64,000 bases of DNA from an uncultured Flavobacteriaceae bacterium (GTDB lineage: Bacteria; Bacteroidota; Bacteroidia; Flavobacteriales; Flavobacteriaceae): the NCBI GenBank assembly GCA_947493175.1, contig CANLQD010000007.1, positions 124,001-188,000 of the forward strand, read 5' to 3'. The notes under the pieces were generated by a model. That model was given only the letters and a program-made list of their open reading frames with translations, did no database searches and was not told the DNA's origin. Position numbers and translations under genes: made by a program. Each line of letters opens with the position of its first letter. Positions within the stretch are counted from its first letter, which is position 1. Of the stretch, positions 36,320-44,461 are shown in pieces.

Positions 36320-37690
36320 ATGAGGTTAATTTTAGCTGTAATGGCCATTGCTTCACTGTTATTTGGTTGCAATGGCCATTTTTCCAAAGAGGAAAAGTCC
36401 CCGAAAAGTACTTCCAGAACGGATTCTATTAACTGGTCGAATTCAACCTTATTGGACACCGTTCAAAAACAGACCTTCGGTTATTTCTGGGAAGGTGCCG
36501 AACCGATATCAGGTCTGGCCAGGGAGCGTATTCATTTAGACAATATCTACCCGACCCATGATAAAGACATCATTACCATCGGTGGTTCCGGGTTTGGTCT
36601 CATGGCCATTTTAGTAGGAATCGAACGGGGGTTCATTTCACGGGCACAGGCATTGGCCCGGTATGAAAAAACCATCGACTTCTTGGAAAAGGCCGATCGT
36701 TTTCACGGCGCGTGGCCCCATTGGCTGACACCAGCGGGCAAAGTGGCTCCCTTCAGTGCCAAGGACAATGGCGGCGATTTGGTAGAAACTGCTTTTCTAG
36801 TGCAAGGCTTGCTGAGCGTTCAGGAGTATTTTAAGGAAGGTAATGAGCGGGAAAGGGCATTGGCCCGAAAAATCCAAACCCTCTGGGAAGAAGTAGAATG
36901 GGACTGGTATACAAAAGGAGGTAAGAATGTGCTGTATTGGCATTGGAGCCCAGAATTTGGGTGGGATATGAACTTCCCTGTAGGCGGATACAATGAGTGC
37001 CTTATCATGTATGTGCTAGCAGCGGCATCGCCCACGCACCCGATTGATAAAAAAGTATATGAGATCGGTTGGGCACGCAAAGGCGACATTACAAAAGATA
37101 CCGTTTTCTATGGATTGGAAACCGAATTAGATCATTATGAACACAATGATTCCCCGGTGGGGCCCTTATTTTGGGCACATTACTCATATCTAGGTCTTAA
37201 TCCGAAAGGGTTGACCGATCAGTTTGCCGATTATTGGAAACTGAATAAAAACCATGCCCTTATTCATTATAACTATTGTGTGGACAACCCCCAACAACAT
37301 GAAGGATACAGTGAGAAGTGTTGGGGATTGACCTCTAGCTACTCCATGAATGGCTATGCCGGTCATCGGCCCGATAAAGACCTGGGGGTCATTTCCCCGA
37401 CAGCGGCTTTGTCCTCAATACCCTACACTCCAGAAGAGAGCATGGCATTCTTACGGTATATGTACCAAGAGCAGGATAGTTTGATTGGCAAATACGGGCC
37501 GTACGATGCCTTTAGTCTGGAACATGCATGGTATCTTCCAAGGTATTTGGCCATCGATCAAGGGCCGATTCCCGTTATGATAGAAAATTACCGAAGTGGG
37601 TTGCTATGGAACCTTTTTATGAAGCATGAAGACGTTCAAAAAGGCTTGGACAAACTGGGTTTCAAAAGGTCCCTTAAAACGACACTATGA
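36320..37690 (+). CDS. PF10091/GH144-type endo-beta-1,2-glucanase-like lipoprotein (first copy)
   Basis: 456 residues. The lipobox is LLFGC (Cys17). The (alpha/alpha)6 family signature is complete: QKQTFGYFWEGAEPISGLARER, GGSGFGLMAILVGIERGFISR, FHGAWPHW, DNGGDLVET (Asp149, Asp153, Glu156), GGYNECLI (Glu226), GPLFWAHYSYLGLNP and IDQGPIPVMIENYRSGLLW. Spacing of these acids matches, from memory, those reported for the Chitinophaga pinensis founder of GH144, an endo-beta-1,2-glucanase. Pfam calls the domain glycoamylase, so other specificities are possible. Surface or periplasmic by lipidation. Its stop overlaps the start of the second copy by 4 bp (ATGA). Confidence 0.85.
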   Translation: MRLILAVMAIASLLFGCNGHFSKEEKSPKSTSRTDSINWSNSTLLDTVQKQTFGYFWEGAEPISGLARERIHLDNIYPTHDKDIITIGGSGFGLMAILVGIERGFISRAQALARYEKTIDFLEKADRFHGAWPHWLTPAGKVAPFSAKDNGGDLVETAFLVQGLLSVQEYFKEGNERERALARKIQTLWEEVEWDWYTKGGKNVLYWHWSPEFGWDMNFPVGGYNECLIMYVLAAASPTHPIDKKVYEIGWARKGDITKDTVFYGLETELDHYEHNDSPVGPLFWAHYSYLGLNPKGLTDQFADYWKLNKNHALIHYNYCVDNPQQHEGYSEKCWGLTSSYSMNGYAGHRPDKDLGVISPTAALSSIPYTPEESMAFLRYMYQEQDSLIGKYGPYDAFSLEHAWYLPRYLAIDQGPIPVMIENYRSGLLWNLFMKHEDVQKGLDKLGFKRSLKTTL

Positions 37691-39060
37691 AACGACTGTT
37701 AGGAATTTTGTTTGTATTCTTATGGATGGTCTCCTGTTCCTCTGATGATCCGGAGGGTCCTATCGGCGTGTCCGAACTTCCCGAAGCACCCCAGGATACC
37801 CTGCCCGAAGTACCTGCAATAAGCGACGAAGCCCTTTTAGACCTTACCCAACGGGAAACGTTCAAGTATTTCTGGGATTTTGCGGAGGTCAATTCCGGCG
37901 GAGCCCGCGAACGGTACCATCCCAACGAACCGGAAAGGGATCAGCACGTAGTGGCGGCCGGAGGAACCGGTTTTGGATTGATGGCTTTATTAGTAGGCAT
38001 TGAAAGAGGCTTCATTAGCCGTTCACAAGGCATGGAAAGGATTACCATGCTATTGAATTTTTTAGAAACGGCAGACCGTTTTCACGGTGCATGGCCCCAT
38101 TGGATCGATGGTCGGTCGGGCAAGACCATCCCTTTTAGCCCCTTGGATGATGGAGGTGACCTAGTAGAGACCTCGTTCCTTGCGCAGGGACTCATCTGTA
38201 TCAAAGAATACTTTAAAAATGGCACCGATACCGAAAAAGTATTGGCCGACAAGGCCGATGAACTTTGGAAGGAAGTCGAATGGGACTGGTATACCCAAAA
38301 CAGGGAATCTTTGTATTGGCACTGGAGTCCTAACAATGGTTTTGCCATCAATTTGGAACTCAAAGGATATAACGAGGTATTGATAACCTATGTTATGGCG
38401 GCGGCCTCTCCGGATTATGGCATCACCCAAGAGGTGTATGCCAACGGATGGGCTTCCAAAGGAGGGATCGTCTCTCCGGACAACCAATACGGTCTTCCAT
38501 TGTTGGTAGACCATGCTGGCAATGCCCCTTTTGGCGGACCCTTGTTCTGGGCGCATTACTCCTATCTGGGATTGAATCCCAAAGATTTGACCGATGCCTA
38601 TGCAAACTATTGGGAGGTGAATGTGAACCATTCAAAAATAAACTATCGCTATTGCATTGAAAATCCGAAGAACTTCACCGATTATGGTGAAGACTGTTGG
38701 GGGCTCACAGCAAGTTACACCAGAAACAATGACGGAAGCTTAGGTTACAATGCCCATAGCCCAAGCAACGATACCGGTGTCATCTCCCCGACCGCCGCCA
38801 TCAGTTCTATGCCCTACACACCTGACGAATCGCTTAGCGCATTACAGTATTTTTATCGAAATAAGGGCAAGCTCCTAGGGCCCGCAGGTTTTTACGATGC
38901 CTTCAGCCCGGAATATAACTTTTGGGTCGCCGAAACCTATTTGGCCATCGATCAAGGTCCGATCATTGTTATGATCGAAAACCATCGATCTGGTCTATTA
39001 TGGAAGCTGTTCATGCAGAATGAAGATGTTCAAAGAGGATTGAACACATTAGGATTTTAG
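37687..39060 (+). CDS. PF10091/GH144-type endo-beta-1,2-glucanase-like lipoprotein (second copy)
   Basis: 457 residues. The lipobox is WMVSC (Cys17), followed by a Pro/Glu-rich linker longer than in its neighbour. It is paralogous to the preceding gene over its whole length, with the same acids: DDGGDLVET (Asp154, Asp158, Glu161) and KGYNEVLI (Glu230). The tandem, translationally coupled arrangement suggests duplication followed by specialisation, for example endo versus exo action or a different decoration tolerance. Differences cluster in loops such as GGIVSPDNQYGLPLLVDHAGNAPFGG. Confidence 0.85.
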   Translation: MKRLLGILFVFLWMVSCSSDDPEGPIGVSELPEAPQDTLPEVPAISDEALLDLTQRETFKYFWDFAEVNSGGARERYHPNEPERDQHVVAAGGTGFGLMALLVGIERGFISRSQGMERITMLLNFLETADRFHGAWPHWIDGRSGKTIPFSPLDDGGDLVETSFLAQGLICIKEYFKNGTDTEKVLADKADELWKEVEWDWYTQNRESLYWHWSPNNGFAINLELKGYNEVLITYVMAAASPDYGITQEVYANGWASKGGIVSPDNQYGLPLLVDHAGNAPFGGPLFWAHYSYLGLNPKDLTDAYANYWEVNVNHSKINYRYCIENPKNFTDYGEDCWGLTASYTRNNDGSLGYNAHSPSNDTGVISPTAAISSMPYTPDESLSALQYFYRNKGKLLGPAGFYDAFSPEYNFWVAETYLAIDQGPIIVMIENHRSGLLWKLFMQNEDVQRGLNTLGF

Positions 39061-39082
39061 CATATAAACCACCTGAATCGGA

Positions 39083-40819
39083 ATGAAACACTTAAAACCA
39101 CAAAACCCGAAAAACCTGCTGATCGGGTTCCTCTTTATTGTTGTAGCGCTCGTTGCCCAAGAACGACCGGAAACCTATTGCAATCCCATTAATCTGGACT
39201 ACACCTACATGATTTACAATGCCCATAAAGATCTATCGTATCGTTCCGGGGCCGACCCTGCCGTCGTCCGGTTTAAAGATGACTATTACATGTTCGTCAC
39301 ACGATCTATGGGCTATTGGTATTCCAAAGACCTTACGGCCTGGGATTTTATAAAGCCTAAGCAATGGTATTTTCAGGGCTCCAATGCCCCAGCCGCCTTT
39401 AACTATAGGGATTCTGTCCTGTACGCTGCCGGCAACCCTTCTGGCCATATGAGCGTACTTTTCTCCGAAGACCCCAAAAATGGGGAATGGCAAGCGACCC
39501 CTTCCATCCTACGACAACTGCAAGATCCGGCACTTTTTATTGATGGCGATGGGCAAGGTTATATGTACTGGGGCTCTTCGAACAAATTCCCGATACGGGC
39601 CAAAAAATTGGATAAAAACAAGCGATTTCGACCTTCCAAAGAAGTCTATGAACTCTTCAATCTAGCACCCCAGGAACATGGCTGGGAACGCTTTGGGGAA
39701 AACCATTCGGACACCCTCTTAGTTGGTTATATCGAAGGGCCATGGATGACAAAATACAAGAATACCTACTATCTTCAATACGCTGCCCCCGGCACGGAGT
39801 TCAATGTCTATGGCGATGGCGCATACACCAGCGATTCGCCCTTAGGTCCGTTCAAGTACATGCCGAACAATCCGTTCTCCTATAAACCAGGCGGATTCAT
39901 AAATGGGGCCGGGCACGGGAGTACCGTACTGGGACCGGGTGAACTATATTGGCATTTTGCGACCATGGCGGTCAGTGTAAATATCGGCTGGGAACGGCGA
40001 ATCGCCGCCTTTCCCACTTTTTTTGACGCGGATGGATTGCTTTATAGCAACACCCGATTTGGGGACTATCCGCATTATGCACCCCATATTCCCAAAGAAA
40101 AAGGACGATTCCGGGGGTGGATGCTCCTGTCGTATAAAAAACCGATACGGGCCTCGTCCCACATTGAGGGACATCCACCCGAAAATATAGTCGACGAAAA
40201 CGTAAAAAGCTTTTGGCTGGCCGAAACAAACTCGGAAACCGAGTGGGTCGAAATCGATTTGGAACAACCGAAACTGATACATGCCTTACAGCTTAATTAC
40301 AACGACTATCAATCCGGTCTGTACGGAAAAATTCCTGATTTGTACCATCAATATACCATTGAAGCATCGATGGATGGAGAAAAATGGAGTATTCTGGTGA
40401 ATCGCAACAACAATCTAAAAGATGTACCTAATGACTACGTAGAATTAGCCGTTGCACAGAAGGCCAGGTTCATCCGCTATAAAAATAGTCATGTTCCTAC
40501 CCCCTATCTTTCCATTTCCGGATTGCGTGTTTTTGGGAAAGGGTACGGCAAACCACCGAAAAAAGCAAAAGCCCCCAAAGTAGTTCGAAAATCGGACAGA
40601 AGGGAGGCCTTGATTACTTGGAGTCCCGGCAAAAATGCCCAGGGCTATCACCTGTTATGGGGGATCGCCCCGGATAAACTGTATAGCTCATGGCTGGTGT
40701 ATGGCGAAAATTCGTTAGAGCTGAAATCCCTCAATATTGACCAGAGCTACTATTTTTCTGTAGAGGCCTTTAACGAAAATGGGGTTTCCGAAAATTCAAA
40801 AATCACCTTCGTAGAGTAA
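39083..40819 (+). CDS. GH43-type glycosidase with F5/8C (CBM32-like) and FN3 domains
   Basis: 578 residues. Signal peptide up to about ALVAQ. A five-bladed propeller of GH43/clan-F type occupies about 35-345 with the full triad: Asp58 in SGADPAVV, Asp148 in QDPALFIDGDG and Glu218 in GYIEGPWM. A discoidin/F5/8C domain follows (about 350-480; ASSHIEGHPPENIVDENVKSFWLAE) and then FN3 (about 495-578). GH43 enzymes typically cut alpha-L-arabinofuranosyl, beta-xylosyl or galactosyl linkages, so this is the likely side-chain or terminal-sugar hydrolase of the PUL. It is the last gene before the 220-bp intergenic element, so the first transcriptional block may end here. Confidence 0.85.
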   Translation: MKHLKPQNPKNLLIGFLFIVVALVAQERPETYCNPINLDYTYMIYNAHKDLSYRSGADPAVVRFKDDYYMFVTRSMGYWYSKDLTAWDFIKPKQWYFQGSNAPAAFNYRDSVLYAAGNPSGHMSVLFSEDPKNGEWQATPSILRQLQDPALFIDGDGQGYMYWGSSNKFPIRAKKLDKNKRFRPSKEVYELFNLAPQEHGWERFGENHSDTLLVGYIEGPWMTKYKNTYYLQYAAPGTEFNVYGDGAYTSDSPLGPFKYMPNNPFSYKPGGFINGAGHGSTVLGPGELYWHFATMAVSVNIGWERRIAAFPTFFDADGLLYSNTRFGDYPHYAPHIPKEKGRFRGWMLLSYKKPIRASSHIEGHPPENIVDENVKSFWLAETNSETEWVEIDLEQPKLIHALQLNYNDYQSGLYGKIPDLYHQYTIEASMDGEKWSILVNRNNNLKDVPNDYVELAVAQKARFIRYKNSHVPTPYLSISGLRVFGKGYGKPPKKAKAPKVVRKSDRREALITWSPGKNAQGYHLLWGIAPDKLYSSWLVYGENSLELKSLNIDQSYYFSVEAFNENGVSENSKITFVE

Positions 40820-40825
40820 CACGCA

Positions 40826-41039
40826 AAGACTAAACCACTATGCATTTAAAATATATAGGTTTTAAAAAAAGGCCGGAATTCTTTTTAAACAGTAGTGAAC
40901 CGTTGGCAGCAAACTGCTCCGTGCCCCGTCATAAGTGCAGCCTCAGAAGTGCTAATGCCTACTTATTGAAAATTTGCAGCCCCGAAACTTCGGGGGAAAG
41001 TCTGCACTAAAGCATAGTTTTAACTAAGGATTGTGACCA
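40826..41039 (+). repeat. Intergenic repeat element, copy A, with CCCCGAA hairpin
   Basis: This 214-bp gap before GH3 aligns along its length with the gap before the esterase (43318-43541). Shared blocks are an AACCACTA...ATAGGTT start, AATTCTTTTT, a TTGGCAG block, and a nearly identical end: GAAAATTTG, then the hairpin CCCCGAA-AC-TTCGGGG (arms 40980-40986 and 40989-40995), GCACTAAAG, and GATTGTGACCA running straight into the ATG. It lacks the CCTGCC palindrome found in copy B. Confidence 0.75.
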
Positions 41040-43316
41040 ATGAAACATTACAAATACACCCCCCTTCTTCTATGGATCCTTGTGGTTTTCGGCAACAGCC
41101 CGTCACATGCCCAAGAAACGATTCCCCAAGTGGAGGAACTCCTACAACAAATGACCCTGGAAGAAAAAATAGGACAACTAAACCTACTGACCCCCGGTGG
41201 CGGAATCGCGACCGGATCGGTGGTAAGTAAAAATGTAGAGACCAAAATAAAAGCAGGGCAGGTCGGCGGACTTTTCGGAGTGGCTGGTCCTGAAAAAATG
41301 AAAATGGCGCAAGACCTCGCCGTCAAAGAAACCCGGTTAAAAATACCCCTGCTCTTTGGTTCGGATGTTATTCACGGTTACAAAACCACTTTTCCTATTC
41401 CTTTGGGACTTTCCTGTAGTTGGGATACGATGTTGATAAAAAAGACCGCCCGTATTGCTGCCATCGAAGCCACTGCAGACGGTATCAATTGGAATTTTTC
41501 ACCTATGGTAGATATTGCCCGCGACCCTCGTTGGGGTCGTATCGCCGAAGGAGCCGGAGAAGACCCTTATCTAGGCTCGGCCATTGCAAAAGCCATGGTA
41601 GAGGGCTACCAAGGAACTGATCTGGCCGACCCAAAAACGATGCTGGCCTGTGTAAAACACCTGGCCCTATACGGTGCTTCGGAAGCAGGTCGCGATTATA
41701 ATTCGGTAGATATGGGCAAGGTGAAAATGTTTAATCAATACCTACCTCCGTACCATGCGGCCATAGCGGCAGGTGTCGGCAGTGTAATGACTTCCTTTAA
41801 TGATATTGACGGCGTACCAGCCTCTGGCAATACATGGCTATTGACAAGCTTGTTACGGGAACGTTGGGGATTTAAGGGTTTTGTTGTTTCAGACTACACC
41901 TCGGTCAACGAAATGGTCGCCCACGGCCTGGGCGACCTGCAGGCGGTCTCCGCCCTTGCTCTAAAAGCCGGACTCGATATGGATATGGTCGGCGAAGGCT
42001 TTTTGACCACACTGAAACCATCCATCGAAGAAGGGAAAGTAAGCGAGGTAGAAATCACACGAGCGTGCCGTAGCATTTTGGAGGCCAAATACCGCCTTGG
42101 TCTTTTTCAAGACCCGTATCGCTATATAGATCCTGAGCGACCGGACAAGGATATCCTCCATAAGGAGCATCGCAAAATAGCGCGGGAAGCAGCGGCTCGT
42201 TCTATTGTGCTCCTTAAAAATCATGATCAAGTACTTCCACTTCAAAAAAATGCCGAGATTGCCCTGATCGGTCCTTTGGCAGATAACAAGAATAATATGC
42301 TAGGTACCTGGGCACCTACGGGAAACCCACAATGGTCCGTTCCGGTATTGGAAGGTTTTAAGAACGTGGCTCCGAATGCCACCATCCACTATGCCAAAGG
42401 AGCCAATATTACGAATGACGTTCAGCTAGCCAAAAAGATAAATGTTTTCGGCCCAAGGGCAGAGATTGATGAACGTTCCCCTGAAACCATGCTCAAGGAG
42501 GCCTTGGAAGTCGCTGAAAAATCGGATGTGGTGATCGCGGTCGTCGGGGAAGCTAGCGAAATGAGCGGGGAATCGGCCAGCCGCACCGACCTCTCCATTC
42601 CCGAAAGTCAAAAGAAGCTGATACAGGCACTCGTCAAAACAGGAAAACCAATGGTGCTTGTATTAATGAGCGGAAGACCATTGACGATTCCGGAGGAGTT
42701 GGCACTTCCGGGTAGTATACTTCAGACCTGGCATCCTGGTATAGAAGCGGGCAATGCCATTGCCGACGTGGTTTTTGGGGCTTATAACCCATCCGGTAAA
42801 CTAACGGCTAGCTGGCCCAGAAGTGTGGGGCAGGTTCCCATATATCACAGCATGAAAGTGACAGGACGCCCACCTGAAAATGCAGCATTCCAGAAATTCA
42901 AATCGAACTACCTAGATACCCCCAACGCTCCCTTATTACCCTTTGGGTATGGTCTAAGTTATACGACCTTTGAGTACTCTAACCTTGTTATCGACAAAAA
43001 AACGGTCACTCAAGGAGAATCCGTCACTATATCAATAAATGTAAAAAATTCGGGTAGTTTTGATGGTGAGGAAGTGGTGCAACTGTATTTGCGGGATGTG
43101 GTGCGGAGTATCACACCTCCTTCGAAAACCTTAAAGGGGTTTCGAAAAGTGTTTCTTAAAAAAGGTGAGACCCGAACAGTGCAGCTTACCTTACATCCCG
43201 ATGATTTGAAATTTTATAACAGCCAATTGGAATTTGTTTCGGAACCTGGCGTATTTGAAGTATATGTGGGTACCGATTCCGACACCAAAAACAAGGTGAC
43301 ATTTAGCTTGAAATAA
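41040..43316 (+). CDS. GH3 beta-glucosidase-like enzyme
   Basis: 758 residues. The signal peptide ends SPSHAQ. The TIM barrel carries the expected GH3 landmarks (DVIHGYKTTFPIPLG, RDPRWGRIAEGAGEDPYLG, KHLALYGASEAGRDY) and the nucleophile Asp285 in VVSDYTS. The alpha/beta sandwich contains GEASEMSGESASRTD with the likely acid/base Glu, and a C-terminal FN3-like domain completes the standard three-domain form. It should release glucose from the non-reducing end of oligosaccharides made by the GH144-type enzymes, probably in the periplasm. Preceded by intergenic element copy A. Confidence 0.93.
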   Translation: MKHYKYTPLLLWILVVFGNSPSHAQETIPQVEELLQQMTLEEKIGQLNLLTPGGGIATGSVVSKNVETKIKAGQVGGLFGVAGPEKMKMAQDLAVKETRLKIPLLFGSDVIHGYKTTFPIPLGLSCSWDTMLIKKTARIAAIEATADGINWNFSPMVDIARDPRWGRIAEGAGEDPYLGSAIAKAMVEGYQGTDLADPKTMLACVKHLALYGASEAGRDYNSVDMGKVKMFNQYLPPYHAAIAAGVGSVMTSFNDIDGVPASGNTWLLTSLLRERWGFKGFVVSDYTSVNEMVAHGLGDLQAVSALALKAGLDMDMVGEGFLTTLKPSIEEGKVSEVEITRACRSILEAKYRLGLFQDPYRYIDPERPDKDILHKEHRKIAREAAARSIVLLKNHDQVLPLQKNAEIALIGPLADNKNNMLGTWAPTGNPQWSVPVLEGFKNVAPNATIHYAKGANITNDVQLAKKINVFGPRAEIDERSPETMLKEALEVAEKSDVVIAVVGEASEMSGESASRTDLSIPESQKKLIQALVKTGKPMVLVLMSGRPLTIPEELALPGSILQTWHPGIEAGNAIADVVFGAYNPSGKLTASWPRSVGQVPIYHSMKVTGRPPENAAFQKFKSNYLDTPNAPLLPFGYGLSYTTFEYSNLVIDKKTVTQGESVTISINVKNSGSFDGEEVVQLYLRDVVRSITPPSKTLKGFRKVFLKKGETRTVQLTLHPDDLKFYNSQLEFVSEPGVFEVYVGTDSDTKNKVTFSLK

Positions 43317-43317
43317 C

Positions 43318-43541
43318 TGAACCACTAGGCCATTAAAACACATAGGTTCATCGAAAATGAATGAAATTCTTTTTGAACATTGCGCCAAAGTAGCAGCGAG
43401 CAGTTGGCAGTAAACAGGTTGGCATCCTTTAGAACTGCCTACCTGTTGAAAATTTGTAGCCCCGAAACTTCGGGGGAAAATCTTGCACTAAAGTGCATAC
43501 CTACCTGCCGCAGGCAGGGTTTAAACTAATGATTGAGACCA
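43318..43541 (+). repeat. Intergenic repeat element, copy B, with three hairpins
   Basis: Homologous to the gap before GH3 (40826-41039). It holds an imperfect 12-bp stem (43413-43424 with 43436-43447, 11 of 12 pairs), the CCCCGAA-AC-TTCGGGG hairpin (arms 43460-43466 and 43469-43475) and TGCACT-AA-AGTGCA, and ends GATTGAGACCA before the esterase ATG. Compared with copy A it carries an extra roughly 20-bp palindromic insert near its 3' end. Confidence 0.75.
43504..43518. repeat. REP-like short palindrome
   Basis: CCTGCC-GCA-GGCAGG (6-bp arms, 3-nt loop) is inserted in copy B of the intergenic element and absent at the matching place in copy A. From memory, this type of sequence (CCTGCCGCAGGCAGG) is a common dispersed palindrome in flavobacterial genomes. 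I see only this copy in the window. Confidence 0.6.
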
Positions 43542-44459
43542 ATGAATTCCCGTAATTACCATCGCTTTTTCCCCCTCCTCATGCTGCTTTTGGCGTTTGG
43601 CACTGCCCAGGCCCAAGAGCGTTATACAGAGGTTGTTGGCACCGATATTAAAAAACATACCTACACCTATTCGGACAGTCTTCAATTGGACTTGTATGCC
43701 CTAAAGAACGATACGGTGATGGACAAGCCTTTATTGGTATTGATACATGGGGGCGGTTTTGCTATTGGAACACGGGATAATGATTTGGAGCGTGCTTTCA
43801 GTAAAGAGATGGCCCAACGGGGATATGCGGTCGCCTCTATTAGCTACCGCCTTACCAGAAAAGGAAAATCGTTTGGCTGTGACTGCCCTGCCCCAGAAAA
43901 AATCGAAACCTTTTTAAAAGCCTCCGAAGATATTTTAAGGGCGACCCAGTATTTGGCAGACAGGGCCGACGCCCTAAAATTTGATTCAAATAAAATTATC
44001 CTGATCGGAAGCAGTGCCGGCGCAGAGGCTGTTTTGAATACCGCATTTATGCGATATCAACATGATTTCAAGACCCTTCCCTACGCAGACATACACTTTG
44101 CGGGCGTCATCTCCTTTGCCGGGGCCGTGTTAAGCGTTGATTATATGAGCCAAAAAAATGCCGTACCTACCCTCCTATTTCATGGAAAAAAAGACAGGTT
44201 GGTACCTTTTGCCACGGCACCGCATCACTACTGCAAAGAAACCGACAAGGGCTATTTGGTTTTAAATGGCTCCCGAACGATAGCGGATACCCTCAAAGTG
44301 TTAAATGCCTCCTATACCTTAGTTATCGATCCCACAGGAAACCACGACTGGACCAATATCCCCTATTCGTATACAGACCTGATCTCCAATTTTATCAAAG
44401 AAAGTATCCTTGATGGTGAACATCGCCAAACCCTTATAGTAGTCAATTCCAAGAAATAA
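43542..44459 (+). CDS. Secreted alpha/beta-hydrolase esterase (carbohydrate esterase-like)
   Basis: 305 residues from the ATG at 43542; an in-frame TTG at 43533 is less likely. The signal peptide ends GTAQAQ. HGGGFAIG forms the oxyanion hole, GSSAG holds the nucleophile Ser158, and the Asp in HGKKDRLVP and the His in TGNHDW complete the triad. FGCDCPAP may form a disulphide. This belongs to the BD-FAE/carboxylesterase group and may remove acetyl or other acyl groups from the PUL substrate. Its stop lies 2 bp before the start of the sulfatase gene, so the two are co-expressed. Confidence 0.85.
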   Translation: MNSRNYHRFFPLLMLLLAFGTAQAQERYTEVVGTDIKKHTYTYSDSLQLDLYALKNDTVMDKPLLVLIHGGGFAIGTRDNDLERAFSKEMAQRGYAVASISYRLTRKGKSFGCDCPAPEKIETFLKASEDILRATQYLADRADALKFDSNKIILIGSSAGAEAVLNTAFMRYQHDFKTLPYADIHFAGVISFAGAVLSVDYMSQKNAVPTLLFHGKKDRLVPFATAPHHYCKETDKGYLVLNGSRTIADTLKVLNASYTLVIDPTGNHDWTNIPYSYTDLISNFIKESILDGEHRQTLIVVNSKK

Positions 44460-44461
44460 AC

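Noticed and set aside
41032..41039. GTGACCA before the GH3 ATG as an in-frame alternative start region
   Set aside because: It belongs to the repeated intergenic element (GATTGTGACCA / GATTGAGACCA before both genes); the ATG at 41040 gives the signal peptide directly.
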